A stretch of 64,000 nt of DNA from Cladocopium goreaui (taxonomy: Eukaryota; Sar; Dinophyceae; Suessiales; Symbiodiniaceae), in NCBI GenBank assembly GCA_947184155.2, contig CAMXCT020000515.1, forward strand, positions 78,501-142,500, given 5' to 3'. The translations under genes were made by a program, and so were the position numbers. The notes below the pieces were generated by a model. The model saw only the letters and a list, made by a program, of their open reading frames with translations, was not told where the DNA came from and did no database searches. Shown in pieces: positions 23,122 to 33,196 of this stretch (positions within the stretch are counted from its first letter, which is position 1; each line of letters opens with the position of its first letter).

Positions 23122-23226
23122 CCTGGCCTTCGCTGTCCACAGCATCCACGGCGGCGCCCGCGGCGAGGAGCCGCTCCACAGCGGCGGCGCGGCCGTTGCG
23201 GGCCGCCCCGTGCAGCGGTGTCCGAC
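23122..23226 (-). CDS. ankyrin repeat exon B7 (GT donor class)
   Basis: The repeat core is RTPLHGAARNGRAAAVERLL followed by AAGAAVDAVDSEGQ. It is 105 nt, phase 1, acceptor CTGAG/GT, donor G/GTCCCC. Confidence 0.8.
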
Positions 23227-24379
23227 CTCAGGCGCCGAAGGGCTCGGAGACGTCAACGGCTGGAGGACTCCACCCGTGGCTCTCCACCGCCCACCCCCCA
23301 CACTTGACTGGAGAGGCTCGAATCTACGGAGTGAAGTCCGTGAGTTTCATCTTTTCCAAAATTGTACAGCGAACTGTCTCAATGGCAGCCACTATCGTTG
23401 CTGGTGTTTGTGAAGATCACCAAGACTACGAACTGATGGAACCTTCCACAACAGAAAATCCGAAAAAGAGACAACCGTTTTATGATGTTTTATGCCTAAC
23501 AAATTAAGTTTTGTCTCAACATATCTTGAGCATTCGCAAGCTCTCTTTCACATCCACAGTAGGCCCATACAGGTAGCAAATGTGCAAGAGTTCTTCTCTC
23601 TGATGATTCTGATGACTTATTGTGTTTCACATCGATGTCTTACCATCGTGTTATATTCCTACAGTGATGGGGCACCCCAAAGATGCCAGTGGATGCCTCT
23701 GTGTTCTGTCGCTTTATCACCTCATGTAGTGTCACTTGCCAAATATCTCACCATGGCGTTTGAGAAGATTCATAAAATCCCAATCCCACCTAAGTTATAA
23801 GTACCATCTCGTAGTATGAAACTGGTCCCCGCACTCGCAGTCCAACAGGCAAACAAGCCTTTTACACAGCGCGTATGGCTCAAAAGGGCCCTACGATCCG
23901 ATACAGCAGCGGACAAATGTGTCAACGGCTATACACATGAGTGGAAAACACAGTAGAATTCACAAGTAGTTTTATCCTGCCACAGCTCTGTGCATACCTG
24001 GATAATCCACCTATGCAGAATTGTCGCTCGAAATCCAAAACAGCTATAATTATCGCCAGTTGCCTAAATGTTCGCCGTTTCCAGTTTTTTTTGCCGTTTT
24101 GGTTGTCATATTTTGGGCTCTTGATTTTTTTTCGCCGTTTCAAAACCAGCAAACACATGTATAAAAGCACAAAAATACAAAAAATGCTCGCAAGCAGAAA
24201 AAATTGCCGAGAGCAATCATTCTTGAAAAGGCAACAATCTTGCATACATTGGAAGACGCAGGTATGGCACATTAAAAGTCATCAAACAACTTGTCACCGA
24301 GGCTGTTCTTTCACTCACTCTGCATCAGCTCATCCGTCCCCCCCACCCCCTGTCGTCCCCACCAGCCGTTTCCAGGGAC

Positions 24380-24484
24380 CCCGGCCACTGCTGTCCACAG
24401 CATCCACGGCGGCGCCCGCGGCGAGGAGCTCCTCCACCACGGCGGTGTGGCTCCACTCAGCCGCCACGAGCAGCGGTGTCAAAC
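24380..24484 (-). CDS. ankyrin repeat exon B6 (GT donor class)
   Basis: The repeat core is LTPLLVAAEWSHTAVVEELL followed by AAGAAVDAVDSSGR. It is 105 nt, phase 1, donor G/GTCCC. The TPLH of the consensus is TPLL here. Confidence 0.75.
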
Positions 24485-25314
24485 CTCAGGTCCCGAAGGG
24501 CTCGGAGACGTCAATGGCTGGAGGGCTCCACCCCGTGGCTCTCGACCGCCCACCCCCACTGCAGTGGGAGAAACTGCAAACTGTGGAGTGAAGTCCGTGA
24601 GTTTCATCTTTTTCAAATTGGCCGCCACTGTCTGTTGCGGGTGTTTGTGAAGATCACCAAGACTACGAACTGATGGAACCTTCCACAACAGAAAATCCGG
24701 AAAAGGGAAAACCGTTTTCTTACGCCTAACAAAACTTATCTCAACATATATTCTCAAGCATTCTCAAGCCCTCTTTTGCATCTGTAACGTTGCCTACAAT
24801 TATACTAGACCCTCAAAATGTCCCCTAAGCTTGACTCAATCACCCGAACCACTGTGTGACATACCCGCAACACAAACTTGCAACTGCGGTCTATTGGTAG
24901 TTGACTTCTCAACATGGAGTTTCATCCTTTTCAAAATTGTGTGGCAAGCTGGCTCAATGGCAGCCACTATCGTTGCTGGTGTTTGTGAAGATCACCAGAC
25001 TACGACTACGACCTGATCAGACCTTCCATGATAAAACATCATAAAACCTCAAGTATCAGGCTCTTTTACACCCATAAAGGGTTGATCAAGGTTGCACATG
25101 TGCAAGATCACCTCTCCGAAGCTGTGCATCCCAGCAGGGACAACTTCATGACTTCATGTGCCTGATTTCCTTCAAAGAATCCACCCTGTGGCTCTCACCT
25201 GCTGGAGGTTCATCTCCAGCTAAGGTGGCGAACACCATCGAATTTCATCCTGAAATCCGTGGCACCGCCTTCCCACCACGTCCGTCCTGTCGCGTCCGTC
25301 CCGTCTCTGAGGGC

Positions 25315-25419
25315 CGGGACCGCTGCTATCCTTCGCCTCGACGGAGGCGCCGGCGGCCAGCAGCGCCTGGACCACCTCCGGCTGGTCTCCCATGGCCGCC
25401 ACGTGCAGCGGCCCGTTGC
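25315..25419 (-). CDS. ankyrin repeat exon B5 (GC donor class)
   Basis: The repeat core is NGPLHVAAMGDQPEVVQALL followed by AAGASVEAKDSSGP. It is 105 nt, phase 1, predicted donor G/GCCCTC. Confidence 0.75.
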
Positions 25420-25818
25420 CTCGGTCCGGAGGGCGCCGCTGGAGAGGCGACGGCGCGCCAAATCACATGAGTTGCTTCGGAGGATTTCGGAGGATTTCGG
25501 GTCTGAAAAATTGAGAGTTTGGTCCAGCATTTCAAATTGAGACGTCACTGCCCATCGAAATCAGGATCAACTGATTGGGAAGTCACACCTCTGCCGTGCC
25601 GTACACTGCAAACCAGATCAAAGACTCACAATAACACAGTACAATCTAAGCAAGAAATTTTTCGAAAATGTCTCCTCAACTTGACTCAACCACAGGAACC
25701 ACTCCAAGTCACAATGTCAAGTGTGAGATACCCCCAACATCCCGCAACACAAACTTGCAACTGCTGTCTACTGTCTACATAAAGTACACTGAAGATTCCT
25801 GGAACGAAGTTCCCAAAC

Positions 25819-26765
25819 GGCATCCTTTCTTAGCCACATAATTTTTCCAGGATTCTCAGGATTCTCTAGCCACGTAATTCCTTTTTTTTGCCACGAAATA
25901 AAAGCTAGCTGCGTAAGAGCTTTACCCACGTAATACACGTAATCCATCCTTTTTTTATTTTTTGTCCTCTCTCTTTCTCCTTGTTTTTCTTTTTTTTCTC
26001 TCTCTTTCTCCTTGTTTTTTTTTTCTCTCTCTTTCTTTCTTTTTTTTTGTTTTTTTTCTCTCTTTCTCCTTTTTTTGTCTTTTTTTTCTCTCTCTTTCTT
26101 TTGTTTTTTTCTTTTTTTCTCTCTTTCTCTCTTTCTTTCTTTTTTTTGTTTTGTTTTCTCTCTTTCTCTCTTTCTTTCTTTTTTTTGTTTTTTTTCTCTC
26201 TTTCTCTCTTTCTTTCTTTTTTTGTCTTTTATCTCTCTTTCTCCTTTTTTTTCTTTTGTTTTCTCTCTCTTTCTTCTTTTTTTTTCTCTCTGTCTCTCTT
26301 TCTTTCTTTTTTGTCTTTTTTTCTCTCTTTCTCTTTTTCTTTTTTTTCTTTTTTCTCTCTTTCTCCTTTTTTTCTTTTTTTTGTCATTCATTTTATCTCT
26401 TTCTTTCTTTTTTTTGTATTTTTTTCTCTCTCTTTCTTTCTTTTTTTGTATTTGTTTTTCTCTTTTTCTCTCTTTCTTTCTTTTTTTGTCTTTTTTTCTC
26501 TCTTTCTTTCTTTTTTGTTGTCTTTTTTTTCTCTCTCTTTCTTTCTTTTTTTTTCTTTTGTTCTCTCTTTCTCTCTTTCTTTCTTTTTCTTTGTCTTTTA
26601 TTCTGTCGTATTCTATTTTTATTTTTACTTTTTATTTCAGATTTTTTTTCAAGGCTAGAATCTTGATTTTTCGTGGCTAAACCTATTTACGTGGCTAAAA
26701 AAAAACCTTTTCAAGGCTAAAGTTTTTTTTTTTTTCGGGGCTAAAAATCGGTCCCGTTCCCAAAC
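25819..26765. mobile_element. polypyrimidine insertion element with 10-bp target duplication
   Basis: GTTCCCAAAC occurs at 25809-25818 and again at 26756-26765. Between them lies a roughly 640-bp run of T and C (25960-26600), flanked by A/T-rich ends that carry AGCCACGTAA at 25868-25877 and its inverse TTACGTGGCT at 26687-26696, with further degenerate copies. The same intron position in three paralogous units (near 5270, 10135 and 27725) has GTTCCCAAA followed directly by a purine-rich continuation, that is, an empty site. Minus-strand Lys/Arg/Glu and plus-strand Phe/Ser/Leu ORFs across the run are composition artefacts. This looks like a small non-autonomous element. Confidence 0.75.
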
Positions 26766-26867
26766 TTGCAGCAAACTCAATGTCGTGTCGCATCTCTGTC
26801 ACATTTCACCTGTTGCACCGCCTTCCCACCACGTCCGTCCTGTCGCGTCCGTCCCGTCTCTGAGGGC

Positions 26868-26972
26868 CGCAGCCGTTGTCGTTCTTCGCCTCGACGGAGG
26901 CGCCGGCGGCCAGCAGCACCTGGACCACCTCCAGGTGGCCATCGAAGGCCGCAAGCGCCAGGGGCTCGTCGC
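26868..26972 (-). CDS. ankyrin repeat exon B4 (GC donor class)
   Basis: The repeat core is DEPLALAAFDGHLEVVQVLL followed by AAGASVEAKNDNGC. It is 105 nt, phase 1, predicted donor G/GCCCTC. Confidence 0.75.
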
Positions 26973-27160
26973 CTCGGTCCGGAGGACGCCGCTGATGATG
27001 GCGACACCACGCGCAATTTCACAGGTCGATCATGTTCCGACTGAAACACATATCAGCAACATCTCTCAAAACCAAAAATCAGTCTCAACTGGATTGGGAA
27101 GTCAAAGCTGCGCACCTATAACAACCTGCTCATCCTGTCACTTCTCTCCGTCTCCGAGGC

Positions 27161-27265
27161 CGCGGCCGTTTTGGTTCTTCGCCTCTACGGAGGCACCGGC
27201 AGCCAGCAGCACCTGGACCACCTCCAGGTGGCCGCCCCGAGCCGCAAAGCGCAGCGGCCCGTCGC
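27161..27265 (-). CDS. ankyrin repeat exon B3 (GC donor class)
   Basis: The repeat core is DGPLRFAARGGHLEVVQVLL followed by AAGASVEAKNQNGR. It is 105 nt, phase 1, predicted donor G/GCCTCG. Confidence 0.75.
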
Positions 27266-27846
27266 CTCGGTCCGGAAGGCTCCGTTGATGATGGCGACGG
27301 CACGCGCAAAGTCACAGGTTGATCATGTTCCGACTGAAACACGTACCGGTTACCAGCAACATGTCTCATAAACATCTCAAAACCCAACATCAGTCCCAAC
27401 TGTATTGGGAAGTCACATCTCTGCCGTGCTATCCACTGCAAACCAGATCAAAGATTCACAATAACACAGTACAATCTAAGCAAGAAATCATTCGAAAATA
27501 TGAGGAATCCATTTGCATCCATCTGCCATTATACTAGACTAGACCCGCAAAATGTCTCCTCAACTTGACTCAACCACCGGAACCACTCCCAGTAATAATG
27601 AGTTACTGAGTAATAATGTCAAGTGTGACATACCCGCAACACAAACTTGCAACTGCTGTCCACTGGTAGTTGACTGCTCAACATGGAACCACGTAAAGTC
27701 CACTGAAGATGCCTGGAACGAAGTTCCCAAACTTGCAGCAAACTCAATGTCATGTTGCATCTCTTCCACTTTTTGCCTGTTGCACCGCCTTCCCACAACG
27801 TCCATCCTGCCATTTCTGTCCTGTCACTTCTCTCCGTCTCTGAGGC

Positions 27847-27942
27847 CGCTGCTGTAGCTATCCTTCGCCGCGCCGGCGGCCAACAGCGCCTCGACCACCT
27901 TCAAATGGCCGTTATAAGCTGCCCAGTGCAGCGGCTCCATGC
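27847..27942 (-). CDS. ankyrin repeat exon B2 with 9-nt deletion
   Basis: The repeat core is MEPLHWAAYNGHLKVVEALL followed by AAGAAKDSYSS. It is 96 nt instead of 105, with an in-frame loss of three residues between the second helix and the loop. Acceptor and predicted GC donor are preserved. Confidence 0.7.
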
Positions 27943-28106
27943 CTCAGCCAGAGGGCTCCGCTGATGATAGTGATGGAACGTGCCAAGTCACAGGTAAATT
28001 ATGCTCCTTCTGAAACAAGTACTGCATCAACATGCGCCAGCAACATGTCTCAAAACCCAACATCAGTCCTAGCCAACTTCAAGCCTATCCCTTCTCAGGT
28101 GTCCGC

Positions 28107-28205
28107 CATCTTTGTCGACTTGCTCCAGGCTCTGGGGGTCCACCTGCAGCAAGCGCCGGACAGCTCCGACGTTGCCTTCTTTCGCAGCCTGCAGGATGTC
28201 TCCGC
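28107..28205 (-). CDS. first ankyrin repeat exon, copy B
   Basis: The exon reads GGDILQAAKEGNVGAVRRLL then QVDPQSLEQVDKD; 99 nt, phase 1. It is nearly identical to 10502-10600. Confidence 0.75.
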
Positions 28206-30095
28206 CTCAAAACGGCCGAAACTCTGGATGGCGGTCCAAGGGCCAAAACTCGGGATGTCTGGCAGTCCAAGGTTGATTTCTTAATATATTATGCCAGTGG
28301 ATCAGTCATAATGTCATAATAGTATATATTCTAAATTTTGCGTTGCTGAACTTGGTTCATTCGACTACTAACCAATATTAACTCATGATTGTCACAAAAG
28401 CATATTTAAACGCATTTAATAAACGCATCTTTAAAGCCTAATGTCACATGTCATTGAGCATGGATCCTCAAGCCTGAACATTGAGGAAACATATCCCGGA
28501 ATCCTCAACTCTGAGATCTTCACAATTTTCGATTTCAATTTCATCTGCCTGGAAAGCAAAGCACGACATCTTGGACAACAACAGTTGCGAAAAGAGATAA
28601 TTACCACAGATTCAACTCAAGTTTTTCTGTTCCACAAAGGCGTGGAAAATACGTTTCCTGCATAGGGTTGTTTTGCAATCGGATACCGAAATCTGAGGGA
28701 TACTTGGAGGTCATCCAGTGAGAGGAAGGACATTTGCCGCAGCAGGACGAATTATGTAGGGAATTCTAAGAAAATCATCAAGGTGGATACACTAACATCG
28801 AAAAAATGTAAATTTGAACTATATTTGGGTGGGGAAAAATGTTTGCGCAGTGACAAGTTGTAAGGACCCAACATCTCATCAAATAGCAAAGCAAGATAAA
28901 GCAAGTCAATCCGACCTACTACCGTGCCAACATCTCCTCATCAATACTTCTCAACTTTGTCAAACTTTGTCCCCTGTGGATCACAGTGGAATCAACTTCT
29001 GATGAGTTGTAATGACCTCGACATCTCAGCAAATGGCAGAGCAAGCGGAAATGAAGTGAAATAAATTAACTGCACCAACATGTCCTCCTAACCACTTTTG
29101 GGACTAGTCTCCAACCCACACCAACGACCCTCAGATTGCCAGTCCTCTGGTTCCACCTCACAACCTCAGCATTCAACATGTTTCCGTGGTAAATCCCTGC
29201 CAGAAGGCCAATGCTTTCATCTACCAGCATATCATAAAGTCCCTGTCAATTCTGATGCGGTCCCGCTTTCGTGTGACAGCCTCAATGAGTGGAGCGCAAC
29301 CAAATTCCTTTGCAGTTGCATTGAGTCTGCCACATTACCTTCCCATGTTGGTTTCTTCAGATTTCCCAATCAACTGTAAGGCAGGGAGTGGTCTCTGGTT
29401 TTCAAGGCATCGAGTCGTCTTGACCTCCCTCCAGCATGTTGCCAGAACTGGGCCAAGGGGCCAAAGCCATCTGGCACTGAGGCATTGGGCTGGGTCCTTT
29501 GCCTGTGGGCCAAACTCGGCAACAAAAATGAATCAGCTGGGATCATCGCAGCCCAAAAGGATAAGAAAAATAGTACAGAGCCAAATCGTCCAGATATCCT
29601 GTTTCATGCTTTACATATGAGTTCCATGCCAGAAGTGTGCTTAAATTTTGTCAAGATGCGATGAGACCCCAGCTTGATGACCACTCTCAGGACTTGATGC
29701 TGGTGCGAAAACCCACCGTAGAAAGTCTGAATAGTGGATGCTTTGATCTCGACAGGCATCCTCAAATTGAACGTGTTAGTCCAGTGATCAATTTTCTGGC
29801 CAGGTCGTCAATGTGTTTCACAAAAAACATGCAGTAAATTGTGCGGTCAAAATGGCTGGTATCAACAGAGCTTGAAATCAAAAACTAGTCTGGACCTGAA
29901 CCTGGACCACAACAGTATGAATCGAACGCCTTAAGCCGTCCATTATCAAACCAAGCATCTGTAGTTTTAAGCATTGCTGCCAGCCTTGGCCGATGAATGA
30001 AACAATGCACGTTGCAGAGGGGTGACAACAGGGTGCATTTCTGCCTTGTGGAAGAGTGGCTGTTTGGAATGCCGAAACGGGTAAACTCTGCAGAC
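28206..30095. other. intron or intergenic sequence, counterpart of 10.6-12.7 kb
   Basis: Conserved patches occur near 29120-29164 and 29440-29475 (see copy A). No complete exon could be fixed. Confidence 0.35.
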
Positions 30096-30170
30096 CAGGC
30101 AGCTCTCGATCAGTGATTCCAATGTCCGAAAGAATAGACAGCAGCTCTTCCTTCTGGAGCGTGCCATGTC
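30096..30170 (-). CDS. EF-hand-like exon, copy B
   Basis: The exon is 75 nt, phase 1 at both ends, and reads GHGTLQKEELLSILSDIGIT then DRELPG. Acceptor CTCAG/GA is as in copy A; the donor is G/GTCTGC where copy A has G/GCTCAC. Confidence 0.6.
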
Positions 30171-31423
30171 CTGAGCAAAAGGAGACCATCTATACGATCT
30201 CCCTAAACTGCGGAGTTCATCGCAGCCCAGCTGCACAAGCAACTTTGCAGCTGAGAGTCCCGTAGGATCCCACTGCTGGAAAATTGCTCTGACGTTTGCA
30301 TGGTCTGCCTTGACATTGGTCGCTTGGTCACTCCCAAAGCTGGCAAACTGTTGTGTTCATAGACTATAGCATAAGCTATGCCCAGTGTCAACTTGAATGA
30401 TAAGAAACAGTTGGATCACCCAGTGAAAAGTGGAAACCATGGTTATTCGCTAAAGACATCTGAAAAAGTTGAAACCCCTGGAGATGATATGCCAAGAAAC
30501 TCTGTGAAACACTCCAAGAGTCCAACATCTTTGTTGCTTTCCACCATATCAACTTCCAACCGCTTTGGTGGAGTCAATTCCACGTCTCAGATCTGGGACG
30601 CCCTGCCGAGGTATCGCGACCATCGCTGTTTTCGGCCATGTCGCTGATGAGAATACCCCAATTTCCGGAAGCGTGGTGAAACTCTCTGAAATTGCGGCCA
30701 AAACTTGAGGGAACGATCTGGTTTCACCTTTTCAAACTCTGGAGTTCTGGCAATCCGTGAATTTCCAAGCTAAGCACTCCTGCAGGCAACAAGGTTGGTT
30801 GGCAAAACCAGGTGTGGGATGATGCTGATATTTTGCCAGCATTGATTCATGTTGAAATGGTCAGAGCTGCGTTGGTTCTGGTGTGTGTCTCTTCAACCCT
30901 CAACATCAACGAACTGCTGGTGATGAGGTGCTAGCTGAGACGAGAACTTCAGGAAATCCAACCTTTGCTACAATGTGCAACAGAATTACCGCAAAATATG
31001 TGCGGTTTTTCCATTATCATTCAATTTGCATGTTGCCAGGGGCATCTACTGTCACACAATGCTTGAACCTAACATCCAAAAGAGTAACACTATGCAACAA
31101 TCTGGGAACGCTTCCAAATCAGAGGTCATAGTTCCATCCAGATTTTCAGCCCTGCTTGCATGCTAGGTTGAAATATATAATCAGCTCAACCGACCTTCCA
31201 TGCCTAGCACGGTGCGGTTGCCTTTTTTGGGGCAAATTGGGATGTCTCGCTTCACAGATACATTCCTGTGATCTTTTTGGGTCGGAGAACTACTTGTTAC
31301 TTGTTGCTTCCTCAAATTCATCCAAATTTAGTCAAGCGGGAGCAGAGCACACCATGGGAAGCCGGAATGCGGCAGTTGTCAGTTTTCATTTCCGCCACAT
31401 CTTCGCAATTTGTTGGCCTTCGC
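30171..31423. other. sequence shared with 12.8-16.1 kb, no firm gene
   Basis: Patches near 30420-30750 match 15.2-15.6 kb. No conserved open frame was found. Confidence 0.4.
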
Positions 31424-31841
31424 CTAATTTGAAAAGATGCCGCCAGGGCTAGTCACAGAATCCGCAATCTGATCAGCAGTGCCTTCGGCATTGTTCATCT
31501 GCCGATCATCTACATACACTAGGCCGTTCTTGAACACGAATTCATTTTGAAAAGTGCCTCTTGGATTGTCTTGCGGCGCTGGTGGCCACTCTTTGCAGAG
31601 CCTAATGGGAAAGATTTGCAACTTGTTGTCGTGTGCATATTCCAATTCATGGAAGGTTTCGTAACCAACATCTGTATAGGCGCCGTAGTCCGACGTGCAG
31701 AAGGCCACCATGCCTTTGGCACGGGCCAATCCTATCCGCGTCAGCTCGGCAAAACTTTGGCCGACCTGGGCTTGGACCATAAAGACTGGAACTTTTCTCT
31801 CTTCCAGACGCCTTTTCACCGTTCTCATGTAGTTCATCGTC
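31424..31841 (-). CDS. TIR-like domain, last exon (copy B)
   Basis: After acceptor CCGAG/G the exon reads about 138 codons to TAG at 31424. It has the same strand and helix order as copy A (VKRRLEERKVPVFMVQAQVG, MVAFCTSDYG, ETFHELEYAHDN, LQIFPIRL) and keeps the candidate Glu in HELEYA. Differences from copy A are mostly conservative (S/T, I/V, N/K), and neither copy has an internal stop. It is followed by sequence matching 16.56-16.75 kb. Confidence 0.65.
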
Positions 31842-32449
31842 CTCGGTGGCCAGAAAGTCCACATGGCAGGGAGGATGCAACCAATTGTCACTTGAAAAAG
31901 TAAGGATCGAAATTCAACAACAATATTTGGACCTAACTCCCAAAATGCCGCCAATCAATCTATGCCAATCTCAGATCAGAAACCTTTCACTGTTGAACCG
32001 GCCACTCAGCAGCAAATGGCATCGCTCTGGACGTGGCACCTCAGACAGCTTGATCCACAGATCCACGTTGGATCCAACCCTTGGATCCAACCCTTGGATC
32101 CCATCTTCTCACGATATCACGAGCTCCGCTATCGATATTCGATTCGAAAGTATGCATTATTGATCATTGTACATTGATGTACATTGTACATGTTCAAAAA
32201 TCCGGTGTCAACATGTGTCAACCCATCTGATTTGCATGATCCAAGCAATGGCACGTTTCAAAAAACCAGGTGGGCTCTGCTGTTTTCACACCTTCCAATT
32301 CTACTCCCATCCACTACTTGACATGTCGTGCTTTCTTGTAATTTCACACCTTCTGCGTCTTAGATCGTCTTAGTGCTTTTCTGAACCGTGCACAAATGGG
32401 GTGTGCTTGAAGGTGGTGTGCCAAGAACCATGAAAAGGGCTCTCAGCCA

Positions 32450-32600
32450 TTGATTTTAGTGCCTTTCTCAGCCTTGCAATTTTGTGTGCTCCTAGTCTTG
32501 AAATCACAGATGAGATCCGCATCTTGGATTCTGCTGGATCTGCCGACACTTCTGAGGTCACAACTGCAGAAGGCATCGCCTGCCAGGTGCTGTGAGAGGT
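32450..32600 (-). CDS. possible upstream exon of TIR gene copy B
   Basis: The minus strand reads QAMPSAVVTSEVSADPAESK then MRISSVISRLGAHKIARLRK, open for more than 100 codons in a frame at 32370-32783. Part of it is conserved at about 17220-17275. Splice ends are not resolved. Confidence 0.3.
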
Positions 32601-32944
32601 TGTACGTGTTTCTCTGAAAGAAATTCGTGAGCATGTCGCTGCATGACCCCGATTTGGCCCGAACCTCGTCGTCAACTTGGGGTTCATCCGGCTCCATGGC
32701 AGCACGCGGCTTCTGACCTGATGGTGGGAATCGCTAAGAACACTACACTCACTACACCATGTGTGAGATTCTCCACATGTCATGTTGTGATACCTTCATG
32801 CCACCTACTGCTGGATGTCCGATGCATCAGTCAAGATAGGGCTCACCTGTCTCGATTTGAAATGCAACATGAACTGGATGTAAACATATACTGTACGATA
32901 TTATATGATACAAAATGATAATAATATGTCTAAGTATACATCTA

Positions 32945-33001
32945 CGTGTATAATCAATATATATATATATATAATACATATATATATATATACATACATA
33001 C

Positions 33002-33032
<31 letters not shown>

Positions 33033-33076
33033 AAAGTACATATATATACATACATACATACATACATATATATACA

Positions 33077-33110
<34 letters not shown>

Positions 33111-33146
33111 CATATATATATATACATATATAATATATATATATGT
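32945..33146. repeat. TA/TACA microsatellite next to the retroelement end
   Basis: About 200 bp of TA and CATA units. It abuts the outer end of the 50-bp terminal sequence B2, so the retroelement ends in or beside a microsatellite. Confidence 0.9.
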
Positions 33147-33196
33147 GTGTTCCCGAATAGAATTCAAAATGACAGAAACGGAACAAAGCAACTGCA
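33147..33196 (-). repeat. 50-bp terminal sequence B2
   Basis: This matches 37352-37401 with one mismatch (C for G at 33165). It includes the last codons and the TGA stop of the RT ORF and borders the TA microsatellite. Confidence 0.85.

Larger units (their letters stand above)
22379..28205 (-). other. ankyrin-repeat gene copy B (gene span with introns)
   Basis: Eight exons on the minus strand: 28107-28205, 27847-27942, 27161-27265, 26868-26972, 25315-25419, 24380-24484, 23122-23226 and 22379-22506. All internal joins are phase 1, so the reading frame survives loss or gain of any exon. The polypyrimidine element (25819-26765) lies in the intron between the 26868 and 25315 exons. Stretches between exons are intron. 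Confidence 0.7.
21857..32600. repeat. segmental duplication, copy B
   Basis: This is the partner of 711-17275 in direct orientation. It is shorter because it lacks the 4.2-kb insertion and the 357-bp array. It carries a 947-bp polypyrimidine insertion instead, and its ankyrin exon classes differ in number (four GC-class and two GT-class here, three of each in copy A). Confidence 0.8.

Noticed and set aside
25768-26680. Lys/Arg/Glu-rich minus ORF and Phe/Ser/Leu-rich plus ORFs of more than 200 codons
   Set aside because: Pure composition of the polypyrimidine insert; all three plus frames are open alike.
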